From Cryobacterium flavum (GTDB lineage Bacteria; Actinomycetota; Actinomycetes; Actinomycetales; Microbacteriaceae): a DNA stretch of 64,000 nt. The notes below the pieces were generated by a model. It ran no database searches, was not told the DNA's origin, and saw only the letters and a list, made by a program, of their open reading frames with translations. Position 1 is the stretch's first letter. The number at the start of each line of letters is the position of its first letter. Both the position numbers and the translations under genes were made by a program. The DNA lies in NCBI RefSeq assembly GCF_900103805.1, contig NZ_FNIB01000001.1:186001-250000 (forward strand), read 5' to 3'. Positions 36,735 through 44,993 of the stretch are shown here, in pieces.

Positions 36735-36742
36735 ACTGTGGG

Positions 36743-37054
36743 TTAGCCCTTTCCGTGGCTAGGTGCGACAACAAAACCGAACTTCGTCACGCGGTAGCGA
36801 CGTTTGCTCTTGAGCGGTACATCATCAATGCCGCCTTCTGACCACGGATGACAATGGCTCAGTCTGCGCGCAGTGAGAGCCGAACCCCACGCTAGTCCGT
36901 GTTCCTGAACGGCTCCCAGTGCGTAGGCCGAACAAGACGGGTAAAACCGGCACACATCTCCATACAGCGGAGAGATTACAGCGCGATATACGCGAAGAAT
37001 GACGACACCCACATTGCGGGGTATCAGGATGATCGTCCCGCGTATCGAGTTCAT
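36743..37054 (-). CDS. yidD: Membrane protein insertion efficiency factor YidD
   Basis: A 103-residue YidD. The core RAVISPLYGDVCRFYPSCSAYALGA carries the three conserved cysteines, and HPWSEGGIDDVP follows. The ATG at 37054 overlaps the rnpA stop by four bases; the longer open frame upstream is inside rnpA. Its product assists YidC-dependent insertion. Confidence 0.92.
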   Translation of the reverse strand: MNSIRGTIILIPRNVGVVILRVYRAVISPLYGDVCRFYPSCSAYALGAVQEHGLAWGSALTARRLSHCHPWSEGGIDDVPLKSKRRYRVTKFGFVVAPSHGKG

Positions 37055-37428
37055 CGCCCCGGACTGCCCTTCCGCGCCGGGAGCGGGCGAGCAAGCGAGC
37101 GTTGGACTTCTTCGTACAGCGTCTGCCACGCCGCACCTTGCGCCGTCGGCAAAGCGCGGATGACGACATCCGTTCCTGGCGGAACCAGGGAGAGCAGTTC
37201 GTACGTAACCGCCTTGAGGCGGCGGCGAACGAGATTGCGCCTCACGGCGTCACCCACATTCCTTGCGACAATGAAGCCGAACCGTACCGGAACGCCGGCG
37301 GCACCCGAAGCAACCTCAGCGCTCTTTCGTACATAGAGAACGGTGTGCGCACCAACGATCCGCACACCGCGCCGAACGACGCCTTGATAGTCGCTGCCGC
37401 TCGTGATGCGATTTACGTGAGCGAGCAC
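37051..37428 (-). CDS. rnpA: Ribonuclease P protein component
   Basis: The protein cofactor of RNase P, which matures tRNA 5' ends. 125 residues with the RNR-type signature RNVGDAVRRNLVRRRLK and an N-terminal VNRITSGSDYQGVVRRG. The start is GTG. It lies 39 bases after rpmH and is coupled to yidD by an ATGA overlap. Confidence 0.94.
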   Translation of the reverse strand: MLAHVNRITSGSDYQGVVRRGVRIVGAHTVLYVRKSAEVASGAAGVPVRFGFIVARNVGDAVRRNLVRRRLKAVTYELLSLVPPGTDVVIRALPTAQGAAWQTLYEEVQRSLARPLPARKGSPGR

Positions 37429-37468
37429 GAGAACCCGGCGACCACAACGAACCTAGGCAGACTCTGGC

Positions 37469-37606
37469 CTACGCGGAGAGTTCGGTGCGACCCTTGCGAC
37501 GGCGAGCACCAAGGATGGCGCGGCCCGCACGGGTGCGCATGCGCAGACGGAAGCCGTGCACCTTGGCGCGACGACGGTTGTTCGGCTGGAAGGTTCTCTT
37601 GCTCAT
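37469..37606 (-). CDS. rpmH: 50S ribosomal protein L34
   Basis: A 45-residue L34: it begins [20 protein letters not shown] and continues through [20 protein letters not shown] to TELSA. ATG at 37606, ribosome binding site GGAG nine bases before it. First gene of the leftward rpmH-rnpA-yidD-yidC-khpB-rsmG block, divergent from dnaA. Confidence 0.97.
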   Translation of the reverse strand: MSKRTFQPNNRRRAKVHGFRLRMRTRAGRAILGARRRKGRTELSA

Positions 37607-38080
37607 AGTTCAATCTCCACGTATTTGAATCACCGCTGGCCAAATTCCCCTCGGCCAGAACAGCAGCGCGCACAGAAGTTAGAAGCCCGCGGGATGGGGT
37701 CAACTGATTAAAACTACGGCCTCGGCCACGTCTGGTCAAACTCAGGCCCCGAATCGGCCCATTCTCCACAATAATGACTCCAACACAGATACCAACCGGA
37801 GAAGCCGATTCACCGCTGAATTCGCCTCGCTGAGCGGGATTGACTACCGTAAAGACAAGTTATCCACAGGTTGGTGGCATCAACCTGAGAATTAGGTCGG
37901 TTTTATACACAAGCGGTGGATAACTTTAATGATGAACTCGAACCCAGATTTCGAACCAGGCCCCAAAACGCCCGCAGTGCGGGCCAACTGACGGCGGCTT
38001 GCCGGTGTTCAACAGCGGCCCCGCACCCGTCCGCCGCGGTCCAGTAGTGAAACACCCGAAATACACAGATTGTAGGAACA
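37607..38080. promoter_or_regulatory. rpmH-dnaA divergent promoter region with DnaA boxes
   Basis: This 474-base gap has no gene I can support. It holds an exact DnaA box TTATCCACA at 37860-37868 and a one-mismatch box GGTGGATAA at 37915-37923, about 160-220 bases before dnaA. Both promoters (rpmH leftward, dnaA rightward) must lie here. DnaA autoregulation is an inference from the boxes. Confidence 0.7.
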
Positions 38081-39499
38081 ATGGCAGACGTAGAAGCGCC
38101 GATAGCTGAAACCTGGCGGTCCGTTCTGACCACGTTGGAATCCGACGCCACGATCACCCCCATGCTCTACGGGTTCCTCAGTCTGGTCGAGCCGAAGGGC
38201 ATCGCCGCCGGTACCTTCTACCTCGAAGTGCCGAACGAGTTCACGGCCAGCATGCTCAATCAGCGGATGCGGGTTCCCCTGCTGACCGCGATGGGTCAGC
38301 TCGACGAAGCCACTGCGGTGTCGACCTTCTATGTGGTCGTCAACCCGGAGCTCGAGCAGGAATCCCTGCGCCCGGTGCAACAGACACTGACCCCACCCGA
38401 TGTCATCACCCCCGCCCCGCCGCAATCGGTATTCGAAGGTGCCGTTCCGGCGCAGCCGCACGAGACCCGACTCAACCCCAAATACAGTTTCGACAACTTT
38501 GTGATCGGCCAGTCCAACCGATTCGCGCACGCGGCTGCCGTGGCCGTGGCCGAAGCTCCGGCGAAGGCCTACAACCCTCTCTTCATCTATGGATCATCGG
38601 GGCTCGGCAAAACTCACCTGCTGCACGCGATCGGTCACTACGCCATGAGTCTGTACCCGGGCATCCGCGTACGTTATGTCAGCTCCGAAGAGTTCACCAA
38701 CGACTTCATTAATTCGATCGCGAACAACCGAGGCTCGGCATTTCAGGCCCGATATCGCAACATCGACATCCTCATGATTGATGACATTCAGTTTCTGCAG
38801 AACAAAGCTGAAACCCAGGAAGCCTTTTTTCACACCTTCAACACGCTCCACGACCATAACAAGCAGGTGGTGATCACGAGCGACCTGCCGCCGAAGCATC
38901 TGACCGGCTTCGAAGACCGCATGCGCAGTCGATTTGAGTGGGGCCTGATCACGGATGTCCAGGCACCCGACCTCGAAACCCGCATCGCTATTCTGCGCAA
39001 GAAGGCCCAGAGCGAGAAGCTGCAGGTTCCCCACGACATTCTCGAGTTCATGGCGTCAAAGGTTTCCTCCAATATTCGCGAGTTGGAAGGAACATTGATT
39101 CGGGTCACCGCCTTTGCGAGCCTCAATCGCACGCCGGTGGACATGGACCTGGTGCAGACGGTGTTGAAAGACCTCATCACTCTGGATGAGGACAACGTCA
39201 TCGCCCCGGTCGACATCATTACGAACACGGCCAACTACTTCAAACTATCCGTCGACGACCTATACGGGTCGAGCCGCTCGCAAGCGATTGCCACTGCTCG
39301 CCAAATCGCCATGTACCTGTGTCGTGAGCTCACCAACCTCTCCCTCCCCAAGATCGGTCAGCTTTTCGGTAACCGGGACCACACCACGGTGATGTACGCG
39401 AATAAGAAGATCAGCGAACTCATGAAGGAGCGTCGGTCGATCTATAACCAAGTGACCGAGCTCACCAATCGCATCAAGCAGGACCACCGATACAAGTAG
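38081..39499 (+). CDS. dnaA: Chromosomal replication initiator DnaA
   Basis: Binds DnaA boxes and opens oriC. 472 residues: domain I about 1-90, a short proline-rich domain II, AAA+ domain III with Walker A GSSGLGKTH (171-179) and Walker B ILMIDDIQF, and DNA-binding domain IV with FGNRDHTTVMYA. Domain II is much shorter than in Streptomyces. The start has a weak leader (TAGGAACAATG). The 3' end is partly duplicated just downstream (39490-39590). Confidence 0.97.
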   Translation: MADVEAPIAETWRSVLTTLESDATITPMLYGFLSLVEPKGIAAGTFYLEVPNEFTASMLNQRMRVPLLTAMGQLDEATAVSTFYVVVNPELEQESLRPVQQTLTPPDVITPAPPQSVFEGAVPAQPHETRLNPKYSFDNFVIGQSNRFAHAAAVAVAEAPAKAYNPLFIYGSSGLGKTHLLHAIGHYAMSLYPGIRVRYVSSEEFTNDFINSIANNRGSAFQARYRNIDILMIDDIQFLQNKAETQEAFFHTFNTLHDHNKQVVITSDLPPKHLTGFEDRMRSRFEWGLITDVQAPDLETRIAILRKKAQSEKLQVPHDILEFMASKVSSNIRELEGTLIRVTAFASLNRTPVDMDLVQTVLKDLITLDEDNVIAPVDIITNTANYFKLSVDDLYGSSRSQAIATARQIAMYLCRELTNLSLPKIGQLFGNRDHTTVMYANKKISELMKERRSIYNQVTELTNRIKQDHRYK

Positions 39500-39590
39500 G
39501 TCCTAGCAGCAAAATACCGACCCCTCGCGGAAGCGAGATCACAGATACAAGTAGGCATGTCCAAAGCAAAATTTCGGCCCCACCGGAAGC
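39490..39590 (+). repeat. Imperfect tandem duplication of the dnaA 3' end
   Basis: ATACAAGTAGG at 39490-39500, which includes the dnaA stop, is repeated exactly at 39545-39555. Downstream, GCAAAAT-NNCG-CCCC and CGGAAGC are also shared, at an offset of 55-57 bases. This is a diverged duplication of about 45 bases. Confidence 0.7.
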
Positions 39591-39991
39591 TCGTACGAGT
39601 TCTGACCCGGAGGGGCCCAAATTTTTTTAGTTTTCACACCTGTGGATAACCCTGTGGAATTAACTCACACAACCGGTCGTCGCCTGTAGAAACTCGAGGC
39701 CTGCCTGTAGAAACTTGTAATTACCACGAGTTGCGCTTGCTCAAACGAATGACAAACTTCCACAGCTCGCCCACAACTTACAAGCGTGTAGTTCCCAATG
39801 CCTGAGCGGTTTTCACAGAGTTATCCACAGTTTCCACAACGGTTAAGAAGATTAACAAGAATTCTTTAACCTTCATCCAGCCGACAACCTTGAGAGCCAG
39901 GGCCCTCAGAGCAGCACGGTACTGAATAGACCTGTGACAACAGCTAGCATTGAGGCCCACCCATCCGCCCGTCGAACGCAAGGAATGTTTC
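39500..39991. other. oriC: Replication origin oriC (dnaA-dnaN gap)
   Basis: In actinobacteria the origin usually lies between dnaA and dnaN. Here the 492-base gap has exact DnaA boxes at 39641-39649 (reverse) and 39821-39829 (forward). Near matches are TGTGGAATT 39653, TTTTCACAG 39810, TTTCCACAA 39831 and two TGTAGAAAC. An AT-rich imperfect palindrome at 39841-39871 (GGTTAAGAA...TTCTTTAACC) is a good unwinding element. Gene orientation changes sign here: mostly minus to the left, plus to the right. Confidence 0.85.
39576..39628 (+). terminator. dnaA terminator
   Basis: GGCCCC-A-CCGG (39576-39586) pairs with CCGG-A-GGGGCC (39607-39617), with an inner palindrome in the loop and seven T to 39628. 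It protects the origin from readthrough. Confidence 0.8.
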
Positions 39992-41149
39992 GTGAGATTT
40001 CAGGCCAATCGGGATGTCTTCAGCGAAGCAGTTTCCTTCGCGGTCAAACTTCTGCCCCAACGCACGACCCTGCCGATTCTGAGTGGTGTACTCATCGAGG
40101 CGACAGCAACGGGCTTGATTCTGTCGTCGTTCGACTACGAGGTCTCTGCCCAGACCGAGATCGTCGCCGAAGTTGAAGAGACCGGAAAAGTTCTCGTCTC
40201 CGGCCGGCTCCTCGCCGAAATCGCCAGCCGTCTCCCCAACGCTCCTGTGCGGTTTTCCACGGAAAATTCGCGCATCAAGGTCAGCTGTGGATCGGCCAGC
40301 TTCACCCTGCTGTCCATGCCTGTTGAGGAATATCCGAGCATTCCCGTGGTCACCACCCAGTCCGGCCTCGTACCGGCTGAGGAATTTGCTGCGGCTGTCG
40401 CTCAGGTTGCCGTCGCTGCCTCGCGGGACGATGTCACCCCAGTCATCACCGGGGTGCAACTCGAGGTCACCGAAAATAGCCTCAGCCTCGTAGCCACCGA
40501 CCGGTACCGTGTCGCGGTTCGGGAAATCGACTGGGATCCGGGCAGCAACACCGCCCCCAATGAAGCAGGAACAATCACCGCACTCGTGCCGGCCCGTACC
40601 CTGCAGGAGGTCGGTAAGACTTTCGGTCACAGCGGAACCATTTCGGTTTCTATCACCAACAGTGACGACCGCGAACTGATCGCGTTCACCGCGAACAAGA
40701 AGACCGTCACGTCGCTGCTGATCAAGGGTAATTTTCCTCCCGTTCGTCGCCTGTTCCCGGCCACCGTTGACAACTACGCGGTGATGAACACGGCGGACCT
40801 GATCGAAGCCACCCGCCGTGTGCAGCTCGTGTTGGAACGTGAAGCCGCGCTGCGCTTCACTTTCGACGCCTCCGGCGTCACCCTCGAAGCCGTAGGATCC
40901 GAGCAGGCCCAGGCTTCGGAAACCATCGATGCCATTCTCTCCGGCACCGAGACCGTCGTCTCACTCAAGCCGCAGTTTCTCCTGGACGGGCTCAGCGCCG
41001 TGCACTCCGAATTCGTGCGCATCTCGTTCACGAAAACGGAAAACCCGAATAAGCCCGGGCCGGTATTGATCACCAGCCAGACTTCGCGCGAGCAGGCCGG
41101 AGTGGACAGCTACAAATACCTGCTGCAGCCCAACCTGCTCCTGCGCTAA
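39992..41149 (+). CDS. dnaN: DNA polymerase III sliding clamp (beta subunit)
   Basis: 385 residues, the usual clamp length, with three repeated clamp domains and a start VRFQANRDVFSEAVSFAVKL. It tethers polymerase and partners. GTG at 39992 is chosen because AAGGA lies about nine bases before it and it matches family N-termini; the upstream in-frame ATG at 39950 would add 14 unrelated residues. recF follows six bases after the stop. Confidence 0.96.
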   Translation: MRFQANRDVFSEAVSFAVKLLPQRTTLPILSGVLIEATATGLILSSFDYEVSAQTEIVAEVEETGKVLVSGRLLAEIASRLPNAPVRFSTENSRIKVSCGSASFTLLSMPVEEYPSIPVVTTQSGLVPAEEFAAAVAQVAVAASRDDVTPVITGVQLEVTENSLSLVATDRYRVAVREIDWDPGSNTAPNEAGTITALVPARTLQEVGKTFGHSGTISVSITNSDDRELIAFTANKKTVTSLLIKGNFPPVRRLFPATVDNYAVMNTADLIEATRRVQLVLEREAALRFTFDASGVTLEAVGSEQAQASETIDAILSGTETVVSLKPQFLLDGLSAVHSEFVRISFTKTENPNKPGPVLITSQTSREQAGVDSYKYLLQPNLLLR

Positions 41150-41154
41150 CAGCG

Positions 41155-42321
41155 GTGCGAGTTACTCACCTCTCGCTGACCGACTTTCGCAACTATGCGA
41201 ACGCCGAGGTTGGTTTCGTTCCGGGCCCGAACCTCATCGTCGGCCGGAACGGCCAGGGCAAAACCAACCTGGTCGAAGCGCTCGGCTTTCTCAGCACGCT
41301 CGGATCGCACCGAGTCTCCACCGACAAGGCCATGATTCGCTCCGGGCAGGATGCCGGCATTATTCGGGCCCGACTCGAATACAACGGCCGGGATATCCTC
41401 GCCGAAGTGCAGCTGAACCGCTCGGGGCAAAACCGGGCGCAGGTCAACCGGTCAGTCATCAAGACCCGCGATCTGCCCCGCTATTTTTCGAGTGTGGTGT
41501 TTGCTCCGGAAGACCTGGCCCTGGTGCGTGGCGACCCTTCGGGGCGTCGTAAGTTTCTCGATCAGCTGTTGGTGCTGCGCAGCCCGCGGCTGGCCGCAGT
41601 GCTCAGTGATTACGACCGGGTGCTCAAACAACGCAATACCCTGCTCAAGTCGGCCCGGGCCTCGGGAGTGCGCGGCAACCAACTCTCCACACTCGATATC
41701 TGGGACGAACGGCTGGTGGAGTTCGGCTCGGAAATCATCGACGAGCGCGCCAAACTCGTGCAACAGCTTGGTGAACCGTTGCGGGCGGCCTATCGTGCTG
41801 TCGTGAATGAAGATCATGGTCCGGCGTTGGTGGCGAGCCTCAGCATCCTGGGCGCCGACGAAGATGCCGATCTCGGCGTTCTCCCGGCCAGCGTCCCGCA
41901 ATCTGCGGCTTCGGTGGAGTCGTCTACCAATGATATCTTTCGAACGGCGCTGGTCGGACTGCGAAAACGCGAATTGGAGCGGGGTATCACCCTTGCCGGA
42001 CCCCACCGCGACGATCTGGTCTTCATGCTCAATGCCTTGCCGGCCAAGGGTTACGCCAGCCACGGGGAGTCGTGGTCGTTCGCACTGTCCTTGAAACTCG
42101 CATCCGCTCAGCTGTTGCGGCAGGAGTCAGCCAGCGGTGATCCGGTCCTGATTCTCGATGACGTCTTTGCCGAGCTCGACCTGCAGCGTCGGGCCCGGTT
42201 GGCCGCTGCGATCGGGTCGTTCGAACAGGTTTTGATTACCGCCGCGGTACTCGAGGATGTTCCGCCCGCCCTCGTTGCGCACACTATTCACATTCATGCC
42301 GGAGCGGTCATCGATGGCTGA
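41155..42321 (+). CDS. recF: DNA replication and repair protein RecF
   Basis: An SMC-like ATPase that helps load RecA at gaps. 388 residues, Walker A GRNGQGKTN at about 30-38, and the C-terminal signature and Walker B region ending ILDDVFAELD. The start is GTG. It overlaps the DUF721 gene by eight bases. Confidence 0.95.
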   Translation: MRVTHLSLTDFRNYANAEVGFVPGPNLIVGRNGQGKTNLVEALGFLSTLGSHRVSTDKAMIRSGQDAGIIRARLEYNGRDILAEVQLNRSGQNRAQVNRSVIKTRDLPRYFSSVVFAPEDLALVRGDPSGRRKFLDQLLVLRSPRLAAVLSDYDRVLKQRNTLLKSARASGVRGNQLSTLDIWDERLVEFGSEIIDERAKLVQQLGEPLRAAYRAVVNEDHGPALVASLSILGADEDADLGVLPASVPQSAASVESSTNDIFRTALVGLRKRELERGITLAGPHRDDLVFMLNALPAKGYASHGESWSFALSLKLASAQLLRQESASGDPVLILDDVFAELDLQRRARLAAAIGSFEQVLITAAVLEDVPPALVAHTIHIHAGAVIDG

Positions 42322-42853
42322 AGAAAATGTTCCACGTGAAACAACTGAGACCGTCGATTCGGTGGAATCGGGTACCAGTGAAGCAGCGCAGGTCTATCTG
42401 CGCTTCAAGAGTGTTTTCGGTGATCCCAACGCCAGACGCTCACGCGGCCGTAAGCGAATTGCGCCGGTAGTCGGCTCGAGTGTTCCCTTCGGGATCGGCC
42501 GCGACCCGCGAGGTCTGGGTGACACGATCAATTCGTTGACCATGCAGTTGGGCTGGAATTCACCGCTGGCCCAGTCCGAACTTCTGGCGTCCTGGACCGA
42601 GCTGGCCGGTGAAGAAACCGCCAACCATTCGACCCCGGCCGGTATCGATGACGGTGTGCTCACGGTGCACTGTGAATCCACGGCCTGGGCCACCCAATTG
42701 CGCCTGATGCGCAATGTGATCATGGAGCACATTGCGCATCGATACCCAGACGCGGGCATTCAATCAATTCGTTTCCAAGGGCCCAACGCTCCGTCCTGGA
42801 AAAAGGGTCCCAGATCAATTCCAGGGCGTGGTCCGCGCGATACCTACGGGTAA
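42314..42853 (+). CDS. dciA: DUF721 protein, probable helicase-loading factor DciA
   Basis: A 179-residue DUF721 protein. The conserved part is about 70-160, with LGDTINSLTMQLGW, SWTELAGEETANHSTP and LTVHCESTAWATQLRLM. DciA proteins of this family interact with DnaB and replace DnaC in many bacteria; the location next to recF/gyrB is the same as Mycobacterium. ATG at 42314, GGAG nine bases before it. Near the 5' end it contains a parS-like sequence encoding VPRET. Confidence 0.85.
   Translation: MAEENVPRETTETVDSVESGTSEAAQVYLRFKSVFGDPNARRSRGRKRIAPVVGSSVPFGIGRDPRGLGDTINSLTMQLGWNSPLAQSELLASWTELAGEETANHSTPAGIDDGVLTVHCESTAWATQLRLMRNVIMEHIAHRYPDAGIQSIRFQGPNAPSWKKGPRSIPGRGPRDTYG
42328..42343. promoter_or_regulatory. 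parS-like site, one mismatch, inside dciA
   Basis: TGTTCCACGTGAAACA differs from perfect parS by one base in the left half; the central CACGTG and right half are intact. It is about 8 kb from the parA site and 2.5 kb right of oriC. Confidence 0.6.
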
Positions 42854-42875
42854 CCCAACAATTAAGGTCACCCCC

Positions 42876-42904
42876 TTGAACAAAACGCGTCAAACGGCGA
42901 TTAT
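42876..42904 (+). promoter_or_regulatory. Candidate gyrB promoter
   Basis: TTGAAC (42876-42881), 17 bases, then GATTAT (42899-42904), about 70 bases before the gyrB ATG. A second -10-like TAGACT is at 42930-42935. Both are by-eye matches. Confidence 0.35.
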
Positions 42905-42974
42905 GGCCGGTTCGTCTCCCCCCGTTTGGTAGACTGAATGGTCGCCCGTGCGATGGTCAGGAGCCTAATTTCAG

Positions 42975-44993
42975 ATGACAGTTGAACCGACGCCCGAACG
43001 CACGTCCCCAGATATATCCCCAGCCGTGGCGGAACGGGAGCCGGAGCACGAATACGGTGCCGATGATATCCAGGTGCTCGAAGGCCTGGAAGCCGTTCGC
43101 AAGCGACCCGGAATGTACATCGGATCCACCGGACCGCGCGGACTGCACCACCTGGTCTATGAGATCGTCGACAACTCCGTCGATGAGGCTCTCGCCGGAC
43201 ACTGCGACACCATTGACATTCGCATTCTCGCCGACGGCGCGATCCGCGTCGAAGACAACGGCCGTGGAATTCCGGTCGATATTCACAAGGCAGAGGGTCG
43301 GTCGACCGTTGAGGTCGTGCTGACCGTGCTGCACGCCGGCGGCAAGTTCGGTGGAGGCGGCTACTCCGTCTCCGGTGGCCTGCACGGCGTCGGAAGCTCC
43401 GTCGTCAACGCCCTGTCGAGCCGCCTCGAAGTCGAGGTTCGTCGCCAGGGGTTTATCTGGCGCCAGAGTTTCGCCAACGGTGTTCCGAATGCTCCCCTCG
43501 AGCAGGGCGAGGCCAACGACGAAACCGGCACGACCATCACCTTCTGGCCGAGTGCGGAAACCTTCGAGACGATCGAGTTCGACTATGAAACCCTGCGCGC
43601 ACGGTTTCAGCAGATGGGCTTTCTCAATAAGGGACTGCGCCTCACCCTCACTGACGAGCGTGAAGCCCACCGCACCGACGACGGCAAAGTCGTCAGCAAC
43701 ACCTTCAAATATGACCAGGGTCTCGTCGACTACGTCGAGTACTTGAACCGTGCCAAGAAGGCCGACCTGGTCAACGACGAGATCATCTCGTTCGAGTGGG
43801 AAGATCACGAGCGCAAGATGGCCCTCGAAGTGGCCATGCAGTGGACCACGGCGTACACCGAGAGTGTGCATACCTACGCGAACACCATCAACACCCACGA
43901 GGGTGGCACGCACGAAGAGGGGTTCCGCGCCGCGCTGACCACGCTCGTGAACAAGTACGCCCGGGAGAAAGGCATCCTGAAAGAGAAGGATGACAACCTC
44001 ACCGGCGATGACGTGCGTGAGGGACTGACCGCGGTCGTATCGATCAAGCTCGCCGAACCGCAGTTCGAGGGCCAGACCAAGACCAAACTCGGCAACACCG
44101 AGGCGAAGTCGTTCGTGCAGAAGGTCGCCAACGACCAGCTCACCGACTGGTTCAACCGCAACCCGAACCCGGCACGCGAGATCATCCGCAAATCCCTGCA
44201 GGCCTCGAACGCCCGCATGGCAGCCCGCAAGGCCCGTGAAACCGCGCGCCGCAAGGGACTGCTCGAGGGTGGCGGTATGCCGGGCAAGCTCAAGGACTGC
44301 CAGAGCAAAGACCCATCGATTTCTGAGATTTTCATTGTGGAGGGCGACTCGGCTGGCGGTTCAGCCGTGCAGGGCCGTAACCCAGAAACGCAGGCGATTC
44401 TGCCGCTGCGCGGCAAGATCCTCAACGTGGAGAAGGCCCGACTCGACCGTGCCCTCGGCAACAACGAGGTGCAGGCCATGATCACCGCGTTCGGCGCTGG
44501 CATCGGTGAAGAGTTCAACCCAGACAAGGTTCGTTACCACAAGATTGTTTTGATGGCCGACGCCGACGTCGATGGGCAGCACATCACCACCCTGCTGCTG
44601 ACCCTGCTGTTCCGCTACATGCGCCCGTTGATCGATCTCGGCTACGTGTACCTGGCCCAGCCGCCGCTGTACCGGCTCAAGTGGAGCAACTCGCCGCACC
44701 AGTACGTGTACTCCGACGTCGAGCGCGACGCACTCCTCGCCGACGGTGCCGCGGCCGGCAAGCGCATCCCGAAGGACAACGGAATCCAGCGGTACAAGGG
44801 CCTCGGCGAGATGGACTACAAGGAGCTGTGGGAAACCACCATGGCCCCCGAATCCCGTACCCTGCTGCAGGTCACCCTGGACGACGCGGCATCCGCCGAC
44901 GAAATCTTCTCCACCCTGATGGGTGAAGACGTCGAATCACGACGCAACTTCATCCAGAAAAACGCGAAGGACGTGCGTTTCCTTGACATCTGA
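42975..44993 (+). CDS. gyrB: DNA gyrase subunit B
   Basis: ATPase subunit of gyrase. 672 residues: GHKL domain with [28 protein letters not shown] and [14 protein letters not shown]; Toprim domain with EGDSAGGSA and [10 protein letters not shown]-terminal signature [20 protein letters not shown] about 11 bases before the ATG. gyrA overlaps its last 11 bases. Confidence 0.97.
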   Translation: MTVEPTPERTSPDISPAVAEREPEHEYGADDIQVLEGLEAVRKRPGMYIGSTGPRGLHHLVYEIVDNSVDEALAGHCDTIDIRILADGAIRVEDNGRGIPVDIHKAEGRSTVEVVLTVLHAGGKFGGGGYSVSGGLHGVGSSVVNALSSRLEVEVRRQGFIWRQSFANGVPNAPLEQGEANDETGTTITFWPSAETFETIEFDYETLRARFQQMGFLNKGLRLTLTDEREAHRTDDGKVVSNTFKYDQGLVDYVEYLNRAKKADLVNDEIISFEWEDHERKMALEVAMQWTTAYTESVHTYANTINTHEGGTHEEGFRAALTTLVNKYAREKGILKEKDDNLTGDDVREGLTAVVSIKLAEPQFEGQTKTKLGNTEAKSFVQKVANDQLTDWFNRNPNPAREIIRKSLQASNARMAARKARETARRKGLLEGGGMPGKLKDCQSKDPSISEIFIVEGDSAGGSAVQGRNPETQAILPLRGKILNVEKARLDRALGNNEVQAMITAFGAGIGEEFNPDKVRYHKIVLMADADVDGQHITTLLLTLLFRYMRPLIDLGYVYLAQPPLYRLKWSNSPHQYVYSDVERDALLADGAAAGKRIPKDNGIQRYKGLGEMDYKELWETTMAPESRTLLQVTLDDAASADEIFSTLMGEDVESRRNFIQKNAKDVRFLDI

